Of a stretch of 64,000 nucleotides of DNA, positions 1-9,635 are shown piece after piece. This DNA comes from Coprinellus micaceus (taxonomy: Eukaryota > Basidiomycota > Agaricomycetes > Agaricales > Psathyrellaceae): contig OX596336.1 of NCBI GenBank assembly GCA_951394405.1, positions 4,526,001-4,590,000 of the forward strand. Reading direction: 5' to 3'. The translations under genes were made by a program, and so were the position numbers. Numbering within the stretch: the first letter of the stretch is position 1; each line of letters starts with the position of its first letter. The notes below the pieces were generated by a model. The model saw only the letters and a list, made by a program, of their open reading frames with translations. It was not told where the DNA came from and ran no database searches.

Positions 1-130
1 TGGTGATGGAGGGAAAGAAAGAAAGAGATGGAGGAGGGGATTTCCATGTGGACGCGAGCTGAGGGGCGGGCGGGCATTCGCCGGATCGGCTTCGGATCTA
101 AGCGAGACGGCCGACCGATGGCGGCCGATC

Positions 131-661
131 GTGATCTCGCTTTATCTTATCTTATCTTCCTCTCATCAATTTAGCGCCCATGAGCAATTTCTGACTGACG
201 CGATCTATTCCCCAGACCTCCTCAAGCACAAGTCCAACCCGCATGTCGCTGCGTCTACGATTACGTCCTGGGTAACGTCCGAGCGCCAACTGCGCGAGAC
301 GATGGCGAAGGAGAAGGCGGCAAGGGAGAAGAAGGCTGCTGAGATGAAGGCGCTGCGTATCAAGGAGCTGAAGGAAAAGAAGAAGGAGCGGGAGGAGAAG
401 GAGGAGAAAGAGAAGGAGATGGAGAAGATTAAGGCGAAGTTGAAGGAGAAGGAGGAGGAGGAGGAGTTGAAGAGGATGAGGGAGAAGTTGAGGGAGGCGG
501 TCGAGGGGAAGAAGCCGGAGGATGAGAAGAAGGAGGGTGAGGAGGAGGGTGAGAAGAAGGACGAGGAGACAAAAGAGGAGAAGAAGGATGGGGAAAAGGA
601 GAAGGAGAAGAAGGATGAGGAGGACGAAGATAAGGAGAACTGGTGCGACGCTCTCTCGTAA
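131..661 (+). CDS. Lys/Glu-rich charged protein, 5' end unresolved
   Basis: Open frame of 176 codons. From about residue 60 to the end it is almost only K, E, R and D, a long highly charged helix or coiled coil, closing with an acidic tail. The first 20-50 residues (region HEQFLTDAIYSPDLLKHKS) look like ordinary protein. The DNA before that (130-220) is pyrimidine-rich with AG acceptors at 172-173 and after CCCC near 220, so the printed Met is probably intronic or 5' leader and the true first exon may lie upstream, possibly outside the window. The purine-rich repeat keeps several other frames open on both strands, which are shadows. I do not recognise the family. The function is unknown. Confidence 0.45.
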   Translation: MISLYLILSSSHQFSAHEQFLTDAIYSPDLLKHKSNPHVAASTITSWVTSERQLRETMAKEKAAREKKAAEMKALRIKELKEKKKEREEKEEKEKEMEKIKAKLKEKEEEEELKRMREKLREAVEGKKPEDEKKEGEEEGEKKDEETKEEKKDGEKEKEKKDEEDEDKENWCDALS

Positions 662-2160
662 GGCCCTTCTTCCCTTTCCCCCTTTCTTCTTCCTTCCCAC
701 ATAACGACACCCTTACGTCGGACAAAGAGCCTAACCGATTCACCCGCTCCCATACCCCTACATTTCCTACTCTTTCTTAGGTTCCAGCCGCGTCGCCCAA
801 GAGCACGCTTGTACTTCTAGCCACATCACACATACATGACCCTCCCACCGCATTTCTTTTTATCATTTTCACTTATCGCTTTGCTCGCTCTGCCCCCACC
901 TCTACCCATCCGAATGCATCTCACCCAAATACTATCTCACTCATACCCTGTCCTGTCTATATCACGACCCGAATGCAAACTGCTTTGGTCCCCCCCGCCT
1001 TCAGGTCGTACTGCATGCCTCTTCGCGGCCTCAGAACTCCAGTCTCGCTCTTCATGCACCTCAACGAAGGCGGTATGTTGGATAAGGGTAGCGGAGGCAT
1101 TCGCGCGGTTGAATCGACGCTATGTTTTGCTTTCATTTCGCTTCGTCTCGCAACTGACGTTCTGCAACTCCACGGAGTCTAGCACTTCTGGCACTAGTCA
1201 ACTCTGCTCTTCAAAATCCACACATTTCAAAATGGCTCCCATTCGTCGGCTTCGTTCTGCTTTACGCTTTTGCCTCGTCGCATTCTCTCTGCATTCGGCA
1301 AGCATTCGGTCGCATCGCTCTTATATCCCCGCACTCTCCATGCGCCGTTTCACTCTCGTTCAACGGACTCTCCACGCGCTTCCTCTTCCGTCGTATTGTG
1401 CTCTCTCCTTCGTACTATCCTATTTTCTGATTGCATCCTGCTTTTCTGCGCTGCACAACCCTCTCACGTTTTCAGTTCCTAATTGTTGGTCTCGGTCGCG
1501 CTCTCCCCGCCCCTGTCCACTGCCCATAAATGAGAACCGCCCAAGCCCGCCGCCTGATACGGCGTACCAAGAATCCTGTTCTGTACGCTTGGCATATATA
1601 CGGTAGCCGGCATACGTTCTCGCAAGCACACAGGCACCACACTATGGCTCGGGGTTCCATACGGGCGCTTAGAAGCACATATGCTACCAACGTTTTCGTC
1701 GATGACGCTCGTTGCGGGCTCGGCGGCGCTTGGCAACCTTGTCTATTGGACTCCGGTACGTCAGTGCGGTGATAAAGATGTCTTTGGTGTGTTATAACAT
1801 ACTTACGACCCTCCAGTACACACCCAAGTCGCGGCTGAGAGTCGCCAGTTTCCACATAGCTGGATGAGATACCAGTCTCCTCGATCGCAGGCCCCGAACG
1901 TCTGCCTGGCCTGGCCTCCTAGACGACCGCAAGAGCATGAGTTCTTGGGACCTTGGGCGCTAATTCTCGCAAGTTGCAACCCATCGCTTTGGGAACAACG
2001 TTTCCCATGCCTGCCTCAACGAACCTGATAATCGTCTAAAGAAGCACAAAGCTTCCTGATCCCTGTATATTATACGACCTTCGTCGACACCCTCAGCGCA
2101 AGAGCCCCAATCTCCTCCAGCCATCACCCTCCGTGTATCACCTAACACCTAACATCAACA
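662..2160. other. Intergenic, no supported gene
   Basis: Pyrimidine-rich leader-like DNA. A 256-codon frame at 836-1606 has no protein-like composition. A possible two-exon small ORF starts at ATG 1644 and could splice from a GTACGT donor at 1756 to an acceptor near 1816, but I see no recognisable product. A GGGCGCTAATT motif at 1955-1965 and a TATA-like stretch near 2065 are plausible promoter parts of the gene that starts at 2161. Confidence 0.5.
1955..1965 (-). promoter_or_regulatory. GGGCGCTAATT motif upstream of the ZZ gene
   Basis: Instance of the recurring TTAGCGCCC/GGGCGCTAA motif, about 200 bp before the ATG at 2161. Inferred as regulatory only from recurrence upstream of several genes. 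Confidence 0.35.
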
Positions 2161-3474
2161 ATGGCGACCTCGACCAGCCTCTCCCTCACCCGGAGCGTCA
2201 AAATAACCAGCAGCCCCTGCACCGTCCCCAACGACGACGTCGCCAGACTCATGTACTACCTCCACTGCATAACCACCGTCCTCGGCTCCTCCATCCTCTC
2301 CCCCTCCCTCCTAGACTACCAAAACTACCACCTCCTCTCCCCCGCCCAGCGCTCCCTCGTCCTCAAAACCTCTCTCGACCTCCCCCCATCCCTATTCACC
2401 GACAAACTCATCTTCCGCGACGACGCCGAAGCAGTCGTCGCCACCGCGCGCGAGAACGTCTTCCTCAGCCTCACCGCCGCGTGCGACTTCGTTCGGGTAC
2501 AGCGGGACTTTGTCCTGGGGGGCCGTGTACGGAGCGTAACGAAGGTCATGTTCTTCACCTCGGGCTGGGAGCGGATATACTACAGCGCCCCCGCCGCGCG
2601 CCTCTCCGCGGTCGTCTACGCCAGACGCGAGAATCAGAATCGGCACCAAGCGACATGCGATGGATGTAAATGGCGGTTCTTCACTGGACCCCGGTTCAAG
2701 TGCAATAATTGCTACGATTACGATTTGTGTGAGGGGTGTTACGAGGCGGGGAAGCATACGGCGGACGAGCACGATTTTCGGTGTTATGAGTATCCCAATG
2801 ATGCACCCGTCTACCTACCGGTCAGGTCTACCTTTCCCCCTCCTGCGCCTTCCCCTCCTTCATACACCTCCATTCCACAACGGACCACACCGAGTCAACC
2901 GGCCCCTGCTCCCGATCGGAAGCCACCCCTCCCGCCTCCACCCAAAACCAACGCCCCAGGTGAAGGAGGAGGACTCTTCTACGAATCCATGTCCATGTCC
3001 GAACTGCGTGCCTTCCTCTCCTCACACGGCGTCGAGGTCGACAACACCACTCTCACTAGCAGAGAAACCCTCTGCAAATCCGTCTGGGAGACGCACTGCG
3101 ACTCCATGTCCCTTTCCGAGCTCAACACCTTCCTCTCGTCCTCCAACATCTCCACCGCAGCATGCAAGTCCATCACTGACCGCCGCGAGGCGGCGAAAGC
3201 CGCCTTCACATTCAGGGAGGCTTCAACTCGACGACTTTTGGGTAGTACGAGCGCCGCAGGTTCAGGAGATGGTCTGGGCTGGAGGGAGGATGATATCGTG
3301 GTGTTCACGGGGCTCAGTAAGGCGGATATGAATGGGAGGGTGGGGAGGGTACAGAGAGTTGATGCGGTTGCGAGGAAGGTTACGGTGTGGGTGGAGGATT
3401 TGGGGAAGGCGTTCAAGGTGAAGTACGAAAATGTTGCGATGTATGTGGAGAAGGAGCTTGGGTGTGTGGCCTAA
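2161..3474 (+). CDS. ZZ-type zinc-finger protein, C-terminus altered by a retrotransposon
   Basis: Intronless 437-aa ORF. Residues 1-160 are an unrecognised alpha/beta N-domain. Residues about 165-212 form a ZZ zinc finger: CDGC, then CNNC, CEGC and H-x5-H, the usual Zn-ligand layout of this protein-interaction finger. A proline-rich linker follows (about 220-270), then two similar helical units starting MSMSELRAFLSS and SMSLSELNTFLSS (SAP-like hairpins), then a small beta domain with RVGRVQRVD, reminiscent of KOW/SH3-like folds. The last codons (GCVA, stop) lie inside the left repeat of the retrotransposon that starts at 3463. The original end is displaced to 9602-9635. The role is probably protein binding or scaffolding; the partner is unknown. 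Confidence 0.75.
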   Translation: MATSTSLSLTRSVKITSSPCTVPNDDVARLMYYLHCITTVLGSSILSPSLLDYQNYHLLSPAQRSLVLKTSLDLPPSLFTDKLIFRDDAEAVVATARENVFLSLTAACDFVRVQRDFVLGGRVRSVTKVMFFTSGWERIYYSAPAARLSAVVYARRENQNRHQATCDGCKWRFFTGPRFKCNNCYDYDLCEGCYEAGKHTADEHDFRCYEYPNDAPVYLPVRSTFPPPAPSPPSYTSIPQRTTPSQPAPAPDRKPPLPPPPKTNAPGEGGGLFYESMSMSELRAFLSSHGVEVDNTTLTSRETLCKSVWETHCDSMSLSELNTFLSSSNISTAACKSITDRREAAKAAFTFREASTRRLLGSTSAAGSGDGLGWREDDIVVFTGLSKADMNGRVGRVQRVDAVARKVTVWVEDLGKAFKVKYENVAMYVEKELGCVA

Positions 3475-3632
3475 AACGGAAGGAGGCACGCCTTTAGGGT
3501 TAGGGTATCGTCTATGGATCAGCAGAGTCGGGCGATGAAGCTCGTTACCTCTCTCCTTCACCGCCCGACAACGTGTATAGCGTCGTCGTGTGCACATTCC
3601 CTCCTCTTGCCTACACTTTCATCTTATTTTCA
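3463..3632 (+). repeat. Split direct repeat A1
   Basis: Matches A2 (8920-9089) over 170 bp. Contains CTTTAGGGTTAGGG, two telomere-type TTAGGG units, at about 3491-3504. Ends 35 bp before the Gag ATG, so it probably carries the element promoter or leader. Confidence 0.92.
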
Positions 3633-3667
3633 TCATACTCTCGTCTACGGAACACAAGTAAATCACC

Positions 3668-5504
3668 ATGCCACGTATACGCATCGAACAAGACCCAACA
3701 ACCGAGGTCATGCCCGACTTCGAGACCGAAGCCTTCAGGCAACTGTTCACCCCTCTCGCAACCCAAGAGAAACCCCTCGAAGCCATCGTGGCGGACGCCA
3801 AGAGGGCATGGGAAGAGCAACACCAGCAGAGGGTGGGGGAGTGGGAGGATCAGGTGCAAGCGGACAAGGATGCACAGGAGCTAGAGGATGAGGAACGAGA
3901 ACGAGAGGCAGAAGAGAGGAGAAAGGCGCAGGAAGAAGTGGAAAGGCAAGAGCGAGCAGAGAAGGAAAAGAAAAAGCCAAAGGTCAAACCGATCGCCCCC
4001 AAGCCCATTGACACGAACCCCAGCGTCATGCGACCCGGCCAATACGCCATAAACAAGGTCAAGAACCTCGAACCCGCGGAAATGTGGTACTGGACAGTCG
4101 AGGGCTGTGAAGACGCAAAACAGCAGGACACGTCGGCCTCAAGCTCCGCCATGACCCTGGCACAAGGGGAACATGGCCTCATCTTCACACCAGCGGCGGC
4201 ACACAAACCTTCCCCGAAGGTCAAAGCCGATGCTGACCTCACCTACCCGCAGATGATGATCGCGAAAGCAGGACTCATTCAGTCCATGCTGAAGGAGCCC
4301 AACTGGCCCAACACGCACGTGAACTCGTTCGCAGGACTCTTCCTCATTGTCGACAACCACCCCTTGAGACGCCTCCCACACGGCGACGAAGCACTCGTCA
4401 CCTACGTAGCCGAAGCCCGCAGAGAATGGCATGATGCGCTAAAGAGCACAGACGATGAAGTCGAGGCGTTCGACATCAGCATGGTCAACGAGGAGAGGCT
4501 GGCTAGAATCCACGGCGCGATAATCAGGAACACCAACCTCTCATTGCTTGGCAGGTCAGTACTCACTTATCCCCAGTAAAACTGGTGGCTGACGAGCTCG
4601 TTTAATCTTGCGAACCATGCAACACCCCTCTCTTGAAACCCGCACACTGCACACATGCATCGGCACACACGCACACGCATACGCCCCTGGCACGCACACC
4701 CACGCACACCCACACGCATCCACATGCACCCACACTGGCCCCATGCTCACATACGGCACACGCAACACGCCCCGCACCCCACGCACCCCGAACTCAAACC
4801 CATTCCCCTCGTCTCCTTGCACATCGGCCACACGCACCCATACATACATACTCCCGCATACATACACGTTCACCCAAACAATAAATATTACCATTTTGAT
4901 CATGCTCGATACAACACCCCGCCGAATCCCAATGCCATATTCCCGATCGCCGCATACTTAACAAATATTTATCATATCCATCGCATCACGCTAACCTAGG
5001 CTCGAGAATCTGACCGTTCAGGCAGAATCCGCATCAGGATCCTACGGGAATCGTAGGGCATCCAAGAGATTCCGCTCTCCCAGCCCCCCACCCTACGCCC
5101 GACGAGGGCACGATTCTCCACGACACGGCCAACAGCAGCGCCCACGGTCACCACAGGCCTCCCCAACCAAGAAACGCAGGGGCGAATATACCTCACCGAA
5201 GACGTCTTTTCGATCAGGCGGAGGCGCAACGGCCACACTATCCGCCTGCACCATATGCCTCGGCCGCCATCCTCACAAAGTATTCCAGTGCGACGCGAAG
5301 GTCCTCTGGGATGGAACCACCCCAGCATACAGTCGAAAGGTCGACAACGGACGTCCACAAGACCCAAACGGGAAGGTCCTGTGCTCCGATTGGCAACGGC
5401 CATCGGGATGCAGCTCAACAACTCACGACACCAAACACGAGTGCTCGGGATGCGGGGAGAGGGACCACGGAGCCCAAACGTGCCCTCGAGCACAGAAGGC
5501 TTGA
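3668..5504 (+). CDS. gag: Retrotransposon Gag, spliced, two zinc knuckles
   Basis: I read join(3668..4554, 5000..5504), 463 aa. The donor GTCAGT at 4555 and the acceptor CTAACCTAG ending at 4999 agree in phase (AG + G restores Arg). Exon 1 has an E/R-rich coiled coil (about residues 60-110) and a conserved-looking domain with NTHVNSFAGLFL. Exon 2 is basic and S/P/R-rich, then has two CCHC-type knuckles, CTICLGRHPHKVFQC and CSGCGERDHGAQTC, typical of nucleocapsid RNA binding. Without splicing the protein stops after 303 aa and lacks both knuckles. The 445-nt intron is CA-rich and far longer than neighbouring introns. Gag ends inside the RT frame, overlapping it by about 190 nt in a different frame. 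Confidence 0.8.
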
Positions 5505-7458
5505 GGCTCTTACCCCCTACCAACCAGACGAATGGGAACGACAGCTGCGGGAGGCGGGGATGGAGGAAGAAGCAGAGTTTATGGCACGAGGATTCCGGGA
5601 AGGTTTTCACGCGGGCATACCCAAAATCACCAAAACATACACACCACCGAATACGGCATCGGTGGACAACTACCGTGAGGCGTTCAATAACGCGATCGAA
5701 GCAGAGTTCAAGAAAGGAAGGTACATTGGACCACTATCAAGGGCGGAAGTCGAAGAGGTCATGGGCCCCTTCCAAACATCACCATTCAGCATCATACCCA
5801 AGCCGGGAAAGCCAGGTAAATTCCGACTCATCCAGAACCTATCACACCCAGTATACCCACCAAACACAACAAGTCCACCTTCGCACACATCCATTAACTC
5901 CCACATCGACTCGAATGATTTCCCATGCACGTACGGCACATTTGAGACCGTATACCTCCTTATTGCCCGCCTTCCAGAAGGGTCACAGGCAGCAGTACGT
6001 GACGTCAAGGAGGCGTACCGAACCATCCCACTACACCACTCCCAGTGGCCAGGGACAGTCGTCAAACTCCAAAATGATGACGACACATTCGCTATCGACT
6101 CATGTGATTGCTTCGGCCTATCCTCCGGAGGAGGAGTATACGGCAGGGTGGCAGACATGGGGGCAGTGTTGCTACGACGAAAAGGGATCGGCCCCATATG
6201 TAAATGGGTCGACGACCACATCTTCATCCGGATATTACGGGAAGCCGTTGCAGGTTACAACAGGAGAAGGGAGCAATGGGCGGCGGACATCAGACAAAGT
6301 GGAGGAAAGATGCAAGATGGTGGGAGGATATGGTACAGGGGAAGGACGAAGCCAGATGGGAAACCAGAGGAGTACGATGAGGACTGCCTATCACCAGTCG
6401 CAGCACACCCGACATCAAATATCGAAGATGAGGGGTACACATACGGAATGGCGGATATCGACCGAGAGAGCAGGGCACTGGGGATCACGTGGGAAAGCGA
6501 AAAGGATATCACCTTCCGCGTTGAAGTCCCCTTCGCAGGATTCATCTGGAACCTGGAAAAGCGCACGGTGGGAATCTCAGACAGCAAGCGCCAGAAATAC
6601 ATCGAAGCACTCGTCGAGTGGGGGCAAACAGAAACTCACCAACTCGAACAAACGCAGGAGTTACACGGCAAACTCCTCCACCTATGCCACATTGCCCCAT
6701 ATGGACGAGCTTACCTCACCAACCTCGAGGCTTTCATGGGCGTTTTCGGTAACAATCCCTTTATGCCCCGTACCCCATCGCAACCCCGCACAAAGGACGA
6801 CATTGAATGGTGGCACCACCTACTCTCAACTGAGCCACTCGTACGGCAAATCTCCCTCCCACAACCCCTCACAGATGTACACGCTTTCTCGGACGCTAGC
6901 TCAGAAGTGGGTATCGGAGTCACGATCGGGGACAGGTGGCGAGCATGGAGGCTCTTACCAGGATGGAAGGCAGAGGGGCGTGACATTGGATGGGCAGAAG
7001 CAGTCGGTTTCCTCCTTCTGGCTATCATTATCGCAGACATCTTCCCAAACAGAAAGCCCAACACCCACTACAAGGTCAACGGAGACAACAAGGGCGTGGT
7101 GGAAGGATGGTGGAACGGCAGGAGCCGGAACTGGCAAACCAACATCGTATTCCGACAAATCCACACCCTATGCTGCAGCGAGAACATCACCTTCCACACC
7201 AGATATGTCACCAGTGCAGAGAACCCAGCAGACCCACCATCACGAGGCATTCACGGGCCACCAGACAAAATCCTCCCAAGAGTCGGAATTCCAGAAGGGC
7301 TTGAACCATTTATCATCGACTATGACGAACCTCTCACTACAACTGAACATCGCCTACTGCGACGGGCTACGCAAGTCCATCCGGCCTCAACCTCGAAACA
7401 ACACAGAACCAAACGACCAATCCAAGCGGCTCACCCTGGCCGTTCGCACCGTGCCTAG
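5311..7458 (+). CDS. pol: Reverse transcriptase - RNase H polyprotein
   Basis: Open frame of 715 codons, shown from its first ATG. RT motifs run in order: RLIQNLSHP, DVKEAYRTIPL (first catalytic Asp), GLSSGGGVYGR, and the catalytic box WVDDHIF with the Asp pair at residues 301-302. A thumb/connection region follows (RRTVGISDSKRQKY). RNase H is at about 520-670, with AFSDASSEVGIGV, the Glu of GWAEAVGF, the Asp of VNGDNKGVVEGWW, and the closing NPADPPSRG box seen in YR and related retroelements. It copies element RNA into DNA. The frame is +1 relative to Gag exon 2 and overlaps it, so expression may use internal initiation, +1 frameshifting or a separate transcript. The real N-terminus is uncertain; the stretch around EALTPYQPDEWERQLREAG is the first clearly protein-like part. 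Confidence 0.85.
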   Translation: MEPPQHTVERSTTDVHKTQTGRSCAPIGNGHRDAAQQLTTPNTSARDAGRGTTEPKRALEHRRLEALTPYQPDEWERQLREAGMEEEAEFMARGFREGFHAGIPKITKTYTPPNTASVDNYREAFNNAIEAEFKKGRYIGPLSRAEVEEVMGPFQTSPFSIIPKPGKPGKFRLIQNLSHPVYPPNTTSPPSHTSINSHIDSNDFPCTYGTFETVYLLIARLPEGSQAAVRDVKEAYRTIPLHHSQWPGTVVKLQNDDDTFAIDSCDCFGLSSGGGVYGRVADMGAVLLRRKGIGPICKWVDDHIFIRILREAVAGYNRRREQWAADIRQSGGKMQDGGRIWYRGRTKPDGKPEEYDEDCLSPVAAHPTSNIEDEGYTYGMADIDRESRALGITWESEKDITFRVEVPFAGFIWNLEKRTVGISDSKRQKYIEALVEWGQTETHQLEQTQELHGKLLHLCHIAPYGRAYLTNLEAFMGVFGNNPFMPRTPSQPRTKDDIEWWHHLLSTEPLVRQISLPQPLTDVHAFSDASSEVGIGVTIGDRWRAWRLLPGWKAEGRDIGWAEAVGFLLLAIIIADIFPNRKPNTHYKVNGDNKGVVEGWWNGRSRNWQTNIVFRQIHTLCCSENITFHTRYVTSAENPADPPSRGIHGPPDKILPRVGIPEGLEPFIIDYDEPLTTTEHRLLRRATQVHPASTSKQHRTKRPIQAAHPGRSHRA

Positions 7459-7559
7459 GCGACAAGTCTCATCCAACACGGCCACAACTCGGCCCCGTCC
7501 TTACCCCCCCGCCCGCATTTTAATTCTTTCCCCCCATCGCCCTCACGTTCTCGCCAGAG

Positions 7560-8653
7560 ATAGGCTACGAATATGGATACCCTGGTGCGCGCGAAACGAG
7601 CTCGATACCGATGGGACACCAATCAACCTCGCCGCATCCGATCTGGAACGCATCAGCGAAGTGCTATGCAAAGCTTGGGCAATATCAACGATGGAAGTCT
7701 ACGGCTCCGGGCTACTCACCTTCCACGTATTCTCCGATATCAGAAAACTCACGGAACGAGAACGAGTACCAGCCAGGAAGGTGGTAATAGCCGCATTCAT
7801 TTCAGACCTCGCCGGCGCATACGCAGCCTCAACAATCCACAACTACGTCTTCGGAGTCAGGGCGTGGCACATCCTCCATGGTGTCCCCTGGGAAATGTGT
7901 CCCGAAGAGATCGAATCCCTCCTGAAGGCCGCCAACCGACTAGCCCCGCCCTCATCCAAACGCAAGAAGCGACAGCCATTCACCGTCGATTACCTCACGA
8001 CCCTCAGATGCGGACTCAACCTTGAGTCCAACCCTCTCCACATTGCCGTGTTCGCATGCCTCACCACCACCTTCTACACAGCGGGGCGCTTGGGTGAATT
8101 CACCGTGAAAACACTCAAGGGCACCAACGGCTTCAACCCAGAGACCCACGTGAAGCCATCTGACGTCCGGGTTGAAACAGACGAGAAGGGCCTCGAGTCA
8201 ACAGTCTTCTTCCTCCCCAGGACGAAGGTGGATCAAAACGGAGAAGAGGTGTCATGGTCCAAGCAGGACGGGCTGACAGATCCAAAGGCAGCACTCCAGC
8301 TCCACATGGCGACAAACCAACCACCTGTAGATGGCCCACTCTTCGCGTACCGGGCGGGCAAGAACCAGATGAAGCCCCTAACGAAAGCGAAATTCATCGA
8401 AGTCATCCATGCCGCAGCAGACGAAGCTGGCCTCGATCACCTCCAGGGACACGGCATTCGCATCGGATCCACCCTGGAATACCTATTGCGAGGTGTTCCC
8501 TTCGACGTAATGAAAGTCAAGGGACGATGGGCAAGTGACGCCTTCCAGACGTACCTCCGGAAACACGCACAAATCCTGGCCCCATACATGCAAGCCCGAT
8601 CCCATCAACACGAAGGATTTGTCCGCATCGTCATGCCAGCAGTACGCGGATAG
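7560..8653 (+). CDS. Tyrosine recombinase (integrase) of the retrotransposon
   Basis: Frame 2, open well upstream of the part given here and ending at 8653. The N-terminal helical core-binding region is about 7600-7970 (AISTMEVYGSGLLTFHVF..., a phage-integrase-like SAM fold). The catalytic domain has Arg in TAGRLGEF (codon 8086), His-x-x-Arg in GHGIRIG (8450 and 8459), Trp in GRWASDAF (8528) and the nucleophilic Tyr in FQTYLRKH (8552). This is the full R-H-R-W-Y set, so the enzyme looks intact. It integrates the circular cDNA. No ATG in this frame precedes residue MEVYGSG (7693). A pyrimidine tract ending GCCAGAG at 7559, with a GTGCCT donor at 7451, would join the RT frame to this one in phase, but that splice is only a candidate. 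A +1 frameshift is the alternative. Confidence 0.85.
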
Positions 8654-8739
8654 CTCCAGGTGAGTCACGTCACCCTGCTCCTAATAACCTGGGTCCCGAG
8701 TCTTCGCTCGACGCGTCGCGGGCTCCTAACTCTCGGGAT

Positions 8740-8921
8740 TCGCAGCTCGCCTCGGGCGGGTCCTTAGACCAGGGATGCCAGGCGGGGCGAAAAGCCTTGC
8801 GGCTTTTGCCCATATCTGCATTCTCACACTACCGTCAGAATGCACCTGACTAACATTCATCTCCCAGATGCTTTAGCATCTTTCCATCGTGCTCTACGAC
8901 GACGGGCGCCATCCATAGATG
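8740..8921 (+). repeat. Split direct repeat B1
   Basis: Matches B2 (9420-9601) over 182 bp. Contains a strong hairpin at 8785-8811: an 11-bp stem (GGGC plus AAAAGCC pairing with GGCTTTT plus GCCC, one bulged G) with loop TTGC. Confidence 0.92.
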
Positions 8922-9089
8922 TGTGGCCTAAAACGGAAGGAGGCACGCCTTTAGGGTTAGGGTATCGTCTATGGATCAGCAGAGTCGGGCGATGAAGCTC
9001 GTTACCTCTCTCCTTCACCGCCCGACAACGTGTATAGCGTCGTCGTGTGCACATTCCCTCCTCTTGCCTACACTTTCATCTTATTTTCA
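8920..9089 (+). repeat. Split direct repeat A2
   Basis: Second copy of A1, abutting B1 through the shared TG. The B1-A2 junction equals the joint of the circular integration intermediate. Confidence 0.92.
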
Positions 9090-9419
9090 CCCACCCTCCA
9101 CTCCCTTTTATGTGACGCACCGACACGCTCCAATGCCCAGAACCGCCGTAACACACACAACTTCTACCGAAACTTCACCATACAGCAGGGCGCGACCCCA
9201 TCGAGCCCCATATAATCCATCATAGCACTCTTATACCTACTCGCATAGACACAAATCACCCTCATGGCCCATTCACGAAACACACAATCACCTTGCAGTG
9301 CACAGTCGGCAAACTAGCCTAATATTCAGCATCGTAATATACATCTTTCCCGTTCTGGCCATTTTCGCGGTCCTAAGTACTCGACGAGCACGAGGTCGGT
9401 GCGATAGACCCACCCACCC

Positions 9420-9601
9420 TCGCAGCTCGCCTCGGGCGGGTCCTTAGACCAGGGATGCCAGGCGGGGCGAAAAGCCTTGCGGCTTTTGCCCATATCTGCA
9501 TTCTCACACTACCGTCAGAATGCACCTGACTAACATTCATCTCCCAGATGCTTTAGCATCTTTCCATCGTGCTCTACGACGACGGGCGCCATCCATAGAT
9601 G
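9420..9601 (+). repeat. Split direct repeat B2, right end of the element
   Basis: Second copy of B1 including the hairpin (9465-9491). Host sequence resumes at 9602. The 330 bp between A2 and B2 hold no convincing ORF. Confidence 0.92.
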
Positions 9602-9635
9602 GGATTTACCAGACGAGCCGGAGGAATTGACCTGA
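9602..9635 (+). other. Displaced last codons of the ZZ-finger gene
   Basis: Joining host bases ending at 3462, plus the shared TG, to 9602 keeps the ZZ-gene frame open for 11 codons (WDLPDEPEELT) and then a TGA at 9633-9635. This supports the element boundaries and shows that the insertion replaced the acidic tail by three element-derived residues. Confidence 0.7.

Larger units (their letters stand above)
3463..9601 (+). mobile_element. Ngaro/PAT-type tyrosine-recombinase retrotransposon
   Basis: Complete element of about 6.14 kb with split direct repeats in the order A1 - gag - RT/RNase H - YR - B1 - A2 - B2. A1 (3463-3632) and A2 (8920-9089) match over 170 bp. B1 (8740-8921) and B2 (9420-9601) match over 182 bp. 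The B1/A2 junction shares a dinucleotide TG with both outer ends, as expected if the element circularises and integrates by YR recombination rather than by a DDE integrase, and there is no long target-site duplication. No methyltransferase domain, unlike DIRS1, so the Ngaro/PAT arrangement fits best. Repeat copies look identical and the main frames are open, so the insertion is probably recent and possibly competent. Confidence 0.92.

Noticed and set aside
836..1606. 256-codon forward frame
   Set aside because: Composition is that of translated pyrimidine-rich intergenic DNA, with no motif and no splice support.
1644..2029. Possible two-exon small gene (donor 1756, acceptor about 1816)
   Set aside because: The splice is formally possible, but the product is unrecognisable and the region is upstream leader of the ZZ gene.
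5255..7500. Frame 2 under the RT ORF as an independent protein
   Set aside because: Codon content follows the RT frame. The open frame is probably a by-product of base composition, although its length is noted as odd in the findings.
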